From CBDVBZ01 sp965372355 (GTDB lineage: Bacteria > Krumholzibacteriota > Krumholzibacteriia > WVZY01): a DNA stretch of 16,782 nt. The first letter of the stretch is position 1; every line of letters starts with the position of its first letter. The notes under the pieces are model-generated. The model saw nothing but the letters and a program-made list of their open reading frames with translations, did no database searches and was not told where the DNA came from. The translations under genes were made by a program, and so were the position numbers. The stretch is taken from NCBI GenBank assembly GCA_965372355.1, contig CBDVBZ010000079.1, forward strand, positions 1-16,782, in the 5' to 3' direction. Shown piece by piece: positions 13,119 through 16,782 of the stretch.

Positions 13119-16100
13119 CTAGAACTCAAAACCAAACCCAATGCGCCAGAACCGGTGTGTCTCCCAGATCGTCGGATCATAAACCGGCACGAAGTCGTCT
13201 CGGCCATCATCATCCAGGTCCTGGAGATACGCACCGCCAAAACGCCCCGTCTCGGTCAGATAAGACCCTCCGTCCATCTGGGCCACCTGCATTGCGGGAA
13301 ATGCGCCCGGTCTGTCTCCACCGGGCAGCGGAATATCGTCGTCGAACAGGTTTCTTCCTTCAAAGAAAAGCGTCAACTCACGACCATAGATGTTGAACTT
13401 CTTTCGTCCCTGGATGCTCAACCGTTGGGTGTTGGTGAACCGCATCGCGTTCTCCACCGTGGGATCCTGCAACCGGGCGAACCGGTTGATCGGTGTCCAG
13501 GGTGTACCGCTGCCATACTGATAAATGGCTGTCGCGCCCCAGTTGTTACGGTCCTGGAGTCGCACGGTAACGTTGAATGTGTGGCGCTGATCCCAATCGA
13601 GCGGCCTCTCGTCGGTCGGCAGGTGAGTCAACCCCTCCGCGGACCGCCCAAAATCGGAGTCGCTCGCCACGCCGTCGGCAAACGAGAACGTGTAGTAGGC
13701 CTCGAAGCCAAACCGGCGCGTCAGCCTCTTCTCGAGCGATATCTCCAAGCCACGCGAACTCGCATAGGTCCTGTTGATATAGCGGAAGCTCTGTATACCG
13801 GTCGTGTCATCGGTCACGCGCGTCGAGGAAATCAGACCATAAATGTCCTTATTGAAGACCACGAAGTTCGCGGCGACGTCCTGAGTAAACTGGTGAGCGA
13901 TTCCGGCCTGGTAGGACACGGTAAGCTCAGGTCCCAGGTTCGGGTTGCCGAGCGTTCCCGCCGCACCAATCGCGTCCTGTGTCGCAAAGAGAAACGTCCG
14001 GCTCGGCCACTGAGTGAATCGTCCGTAATGGAAGAAGAACTTGTCACGATCGGTAATCGGGAATGCAAACCCGAGTCGAGGCGACCAGTTGGATTTGAAC
14101 TTCTCGACCTCGGGTTCAATGTCTTCGTTGTTTATCTGGATGTCGTCGTTGTTACCCGTCGAGAAATACTCAAACCGGATACCGGCGTTGACCACCATAC
14201 CCTCGTAGGCCCATTTGTCCTGGACGTAGATGGCGCCCTCGGGGTTGAAGTTTCGGAAAACGTTGACGTTGAGCCCCTGCTGCTCGTCTGGCCCTCCCGG
14301 ATCGCGGATCTGTGCAGGGAAGAACCGTGTGTCCTGGTTGAGGTCGTTGTAGATCAGCTGTACACCTGACCGGATCCGGTGGCCCCTGAACTGTTCCGAA
14401 GTGACGTCCGCCTTCAGCAGGTACTGAACCGATTGCCGGTCCTGGAAACGCGGATAGTCGTAGGCGGTAATGAAATACGGAAAACTGGAGTCCGTGTAGA
14501 AGTCAGCGGAAGTGATGCCGAGTCGTTCGGTGCCGTCCGGCATTTCGAGTGGCAACCCGGCGGTCGAGAACTGATCGGGCGACTTGCCATCCGGATACGC
14601 TTCGTTGAAGATCGATGACTTTCGGTTGAACGACAGCACACTCGCGTTGATCGAATAGAGGAGGTCCTCTTTGATATTGTGGTTGAACTTCACTTTGAAC
14701 TGGAGGTTCTCATCCCGGACTTCAGGCGTACGCGTGGACGAGTTAAAAAAGACGTAAGAGCTGTCATCCCGGAAGTTGCTGAAACCGCTCTGAGGAAACT
14801 GAAATCCCTCGAACAACAACCAGTCCTTGTAGTGTGTGAACTGCCCCGTCCCGTCGAACATCGCCTCGTCCCACAGGATCGTAACACCCTGTATATCGAC
14901 TCCTCTGAAGTTGTTGTACTCGATGACTTCTTTCGCGCCGGTCGGGTTGCCGTTCTCATCGAGAATCGGGACCAACTGCTCGACAACAATCGGCCGGGGA
15001 TTCGGTTCGCGACTCGGATCGGAGACTGCTTCGAGCCACTCACCCTCGTAGAGGTTCCGCCAGATCGACCCGAAACCAAACACATCGGTGCCGGTACCCG
15101 TCGGGACCAGTCTCTGGAAGTAGTAAACCCTCTGAACGTAGCCCTTGATGTTCCAGTTATTGATAAACTGTTCGCGTCTCGCGCGCTGATAGATAACCTC
15201 GCCGGTCATCTTGAAAGGAGCCTTGTTCCAGGACAGTTTGCTCTGGAGGTTCCAGGAGTGGCGCATTCGCTCGGCTGCCTTGAGCCAACCGTTGAGTGCC
15301 GTGTGTTCCTGGCGGCCTTCTATTGACGCGTTCTCACCATCGGCGAACGTCGCCTCGCCGGACACGTAGTAGCGAACCGAGCGCCACGGTGTCGGCCCGC
15401 CAAAACCCACACTGACCCGGTCGTAGTTCGTGTAGGTTTTGTCTTTGCGACCGAAGTCGTCGGTCATAAACCGGAACTCGCCGCCGAACACGCTCCCGCC
15501 TTCTTTTGTGCTGATGTTGATGACGCCGGACTGCGCGTTGCCGTACTCGGCATCCATGCCGCCGGCGATAAACTCGGAGCCAGACACACCGAGGAGACCA
15601 ACCTCCATCGACGCCGCTCCCAGCGGGTCATCGACGGGAACACCATCGATCTGCATCTGGATCTCACCGGAACGGCCTCCACGAGCGTGGAGCTCATCCC
15701 CGGTTCTCACGATCCCCGTTTTCAATGCGATCGCATCCACCGCGCTGTCCACCGGCATGTCTTTGACCTGTTCATCCGTCACGCTCGACCGAACATCGGA
15801 CGATGTAACGTCGACCATCTTTCTCTCACCGGTTACAATGATGTCCTGCGTGGTCGCGACGATCGTCACTGTGAGTTCGAACCTCAGCTCCGTGACCTGA
15901 TTCGCGTTGACGATAACCGTTGGTTCTGAGATCGTCTTGTAACCCATCATCATCGCCTTGACCCGGTGAGTACCGACGGGGACACCGGTGATCGTGAACT
16001 CACCGTTGTCCAGACTCATAGCACCCTTGGATGTACCGACGATAACAACGTTAGCGAACCCAAGCGGTTGCTTGGTGCTCTTGTCGATGATCCTGCCTTT

Positions 16101-16202
16101 GATCGTCCCGGTTCCCTGTGCGTGGAGGGGGCAAGACACAGAGAGAATCACAACAGCCAGTAACCCACCAGCAAGAATTCTCACCATGGCGTCTCTAAGC
16201 AT
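13119..16202 (-). CDS. TonB-dependent outer-membrane receptor with N-terminal carboxypeptidase-regulatory-like domain
   Basis: From the ATG at 16202 the protein has 1027 aa. A signal peptide covers residues 1-29 (MVRILAGGLLAVVILSV... ending HAQ). A CarboxypepD_reg-like domain (about 32-112) shows GTIKGRIIDKSTKQPLGFAN and then GEFTITGVPVGTHRVKAMMM. QDIIVTGER at about 119-127 is a TonB-box-like strand. The plug domain (about 139-236) contains DMPVDSAVDAIALKTGIV, LHARGGRSGEIQMQIDGVPV and SGVINISTKEGG. The rest is a beta-barrel ending WRIGFGFEF with a terminal Phe. Such receptors import large or scarce ligands (glycans, peptides, siderophores) using ExbBD-TonB, encoded downstream. The frame extends 34 codons further upstream, but AAAGGGGTG at 16216-16208 lies five bases from 16202 and the signal peptide begins there. 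It heads the unit with the PorV-like and GWxTD genes. There is no SusD-like partner, so a classical glycan-uptake pair is unlikely; the ligand cannot be read from sequence. Confidence 0.94.
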   Translation of the reverse strand: MLRDAMVRILAGGLLAVVILSVSCPLHAQGTGTIKGRIIDKSTKQPLGFANVVIVGTSKGAMSLDNGEFTITGVPVGTHRVKAMMMGYKTISEPTVIVNANQVTELRFELTVTIVATTQDIIVTGERKMVDVTSSDVRSSVTDEQVKDMPVDSAVDAIALKTGIVRTGDELHARGGRSGEIQMQIDGVPVDDPLGAASMEVGLLGVSGSEFIAGGMDAEYGNAQSGVINISTKEGGSVFGGEFRFMTDDFGRKDKTYTNYDRVSVGFGGPTPWRSVRYYVSGEATFADGENASIEGRQEHTALNGWLKAAERMRHSWNLQSKLSWNKAPFKMTGEVIYQRARREQFINNWNIKGYVQRVYYFQRLVPTGTGTDVFGFGSIWRNLYEGEWLEAVSDPSREPNPRPIVVEQLVPILDENGNPTGAKEVIEYNNFRGVDIQGVTILWDEAMFDGTGQFTHYKDWLLFEGFQFPQSGFSNFRDDSSYVFFNSSTRTPEVRDENLQFKVKFNHNIKEDLLYSINASVLSFNRKSSIFNEAYPDGKSPDQFSTAGLPLEMPDGTERLGITSADFYTDSSFPYFITAYDYPRFQDRQSVQYLLKADVTSEQFRGHRIRSGVQLIYNDLNQDTRFFPAQIRDPGGPDEQQGLNVNVFRNFNPEGAIYVQDKWAYEGMVVNAGIRFEYFSTGNNDDIQINNEDIEPEVEKFKSNWSPRLGFAFPITDRDKFFFHYGRFTQWPSRTFLFATQDAIGAAGTLGNPNLGPELTVSYQAGIAHQFTQDVAANFVVFNKDIYGLISSTRVTDDTTGIQSFRYINRTYASSRGLEISLEKRLTRRFGFEAYYTFSFADGVASDSDFGRSAEGLTHLPTDERPLDWDQRHTFNVTVRLQDRNNWGATAIYQYGSGTPWTPINRFARLQDPTVENAMRFTNTQRLSIQGRKKFNIYGRELTLFFEGRNLFDDDIPLPGGDRPGAFPAMQVAQMDGGSYLTETGRFGGAYLQDLDDDGRDDFVPVYDPTIWETHRFWRIGFGFEF

Positions 16203-16355
16203 GCAGGCACCCCTTTCGTGGCCGTCCAGCATTCTTTTCTTTTTGTGGGGACGAACCATGAAGCAGCCCAGGCCACCGCTTCTCAGTCCTGTAGGTGGGG
16301 TCACACTAACACAGTCAGAATCGGATTTCTAGAGAATATACTGACTTCCGAGGGA

Positions 16356-16384
16356 AATATATTTGACCGCGCGGTCGATGTCAA
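16356..16384 (-). promoter_or_regulatory. Strong promoter of the receptor unit with a palindrome in its spacer
   Basis: On the minus strand TTGACA (16384-16379), a 17-base spacer, then TATATT (16361-16356): a perfect -35 and a five-of-six -10. The spacer contains GACCGCGCGGTC (16376-16365), a perfect 12-bp palindrome. A dimeric protein bound there would cover the polymerase site, so this is a good operator candidate. Transcription from about 16349 gives a leader near 147 nt before the receptor ATG. The intervening leader (16203-16348) shows no recognisable riboswitch. Confidence 0.72.
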
Positions 16385-16551
16385 CCGGCATTTTCCCCGA
16401 CGATTCCGGCCCTCGGCACCATTTCACTTGCATTTTTCCTGCCACTTCCAGGGGTCTCTCGCGAGGTCTTCTCGCGGGGCCAGCGGCGGTGGTGGCTCAG
16501 GGCTATAGGGGGCATGATGGGCGCCCGAACGGACATTACGAGCGAACGCTC

Positions 16552-16782
16552 CTATTGAGCCATCAGCGTGAGCGAGACATGAAGTGAGGGCGCTCGCCAT
16601 GCCCCCGCGAGCGAGACATAAAGTGAGGGCGTTCGCCGTGCCCCCGCGAGCGAGACATAAAGTGAGGGCGTTCGCCGTGCCCCGACAAGGCCCGTCAACG
16701 GTCTTCGTATAGCCAACAACTGGCGGAGTGGCCGGGATCGACCTCGCGAAAAGGCGGTTCTTCGCTCGAACAGACCGGCATG
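16552..16782 (-). CDS. Doubtful partial reading frame across the 39-bp repeats
   Basis: A minus-strand frame is open from the right edge for 76 codons to a TAG at 16552. It begins HAGLFERRTAFSRGRSRPLR, contains three copies of a 13-residue repeat and ends LTLMAQ. It is rich in Arg, Leu, Ser and Pro with no domain, and its arginines are mostly CGA/AGA in a low-complexity setting. If real it would be the C-terminus of a gene lying mostly outside the window. An accidental frame through tandem repeats is the likelier explanation. Confidence 0.12.
   Translation of the reverse strand, partial: HAGLFERRTAFSRGRSRPLRQLLAIRRPLTGLVGARRTPSLYVSLAGARRTPSLYVSLAGAWRAPSLHVSLTLMAQ
16568..16684. repeat. Three tandem 39-bp repeats
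   Basis: Units occupy 16568-16606, 16607-16645 and 16646-16684. Units 2 and 3 are identical except for the last base; unit 1 differs from unit 2 at four positions, all transitions. Each carries an internal short inverted repeat (GGCG and CGCC around two bases). Because 39 is a multiple of three, frames stay open: on the minus strand an uninterrupted frame runs from the right edge to a TAG at 16554-16552 and reads as a 13-residue repeat (GARRTPSLYVSLA). Two other readings are also open, so this is not good evidence for a gene. The remaining DNA at 16385-16567 and 16685-16782 shows GC-rich inverted repeats but no gene or RNA I can support. Confidence 0.85.

Noticed and set aside
11846..13396. 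516-codon open frame on the plus strand
   Set aside because: Antisense to the PorV-like gene and its neighbours; composition is rich in Arg, His and Pro without any recognisable fold, as expected for a shadow.
13155..14369. 404-codon open frame on the plus strand
   Set aside because: Antisense to the TonB-dependent receptor, whose own frame is unambiguous over the same bases.
16568..16684. CRISPR array
   Set aside because: The repeats are directly adjacent with no spacers between them, and no cas gene is present.
16721..16745. tRNA-like 3' end on the minus strand (TCGATCC...CACTCCGCCA)
   Set aside because: The T-stem pairs at only about three of five positions and the T-loop lacks its first T, and the rest of a cloverleaf is not visible before the window edge.

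Overview
The window reads as a Gram-negative bacterium of the FCB superphylum, probably from one of its uncultured candidate phyla (Eisenbacteria, Krumholzibacteriota and Latescibacterota are typical carriers of this gene mix). The evidence is two GWxTD-domain secreted proteins, a PorV/PorQ-family outer-membrane barrel, a TonB-dependent receptor with an N-terminal carboxypeptidase-regulatory-like domain, and an ExbB with its own signal peptide followed by two ExbD genes. The phylum is an inference. Every convincing gene lies on the minus strand, so the biological order runs from high to low coordinates.

Layout in transcription order. (1) 16782-16203: non-coding or poorly coding DNA with three 39-bp tandem repeats (16568-16684), then a strong sigma70-type promoter (TTGACA-17-TATATT, 16384-16356) whose spacer holds a 12-bp palindrome. 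(2) Envelope unit: TonB-dependent receptor (16202-13119), PorV/PorQ-family protein (13027-12086), a perfect 24-bp palindrome, then a 510-aa GWxTD-type protein with a degenerate signature motif (11997-10465). (3) Promoter TTGACA-17-TATAGT (10403-10375), then the energy unit exbB-exbD-exbD-tonB (10271-7931), closely packed. (4) Promoter TTTCCA-17-TATAAT (7894-7866), then a TolC-family protein lacking its usual C-terminal helix end (7773-6499), a canonical GWxTD protein (6316-5030), a lipoprotein solute-binding protein translationally coupled to it (5033-3453, TTG start), two peptide-type ABC permeases (3446-2496 and 2489-1653) and a cytoplasmic SH3b-NlpC/P60 endopeptidase (1649-600). No ABC ATPase is present. 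(5) A 453-bp gap with hairpins, a probable promoter (484-456) and a long 5' leader, then the first 48 codons of an exported protein cut by the left edge.

Working model (inference): the receptor/PorV/GWxTD set moves or captures a substrate at the outer membrane, the ExbBD-TonB motor powers the receptor, and the lipoprotein plus permeases carry a peptide inward. The terminal NlpC/P60 enzyme resembles YkfC, which in Bacillus follows the dpp peptide importer and cleaves cell-wall tripeptides. Peptide or muropeptide scavenging across both membranes is therefore a reasonable hypothesis for the whole locus. The GWxTD proteins, of unknown function, sit in both the receptor unit and the importer unit and are the most interesting part of the window.
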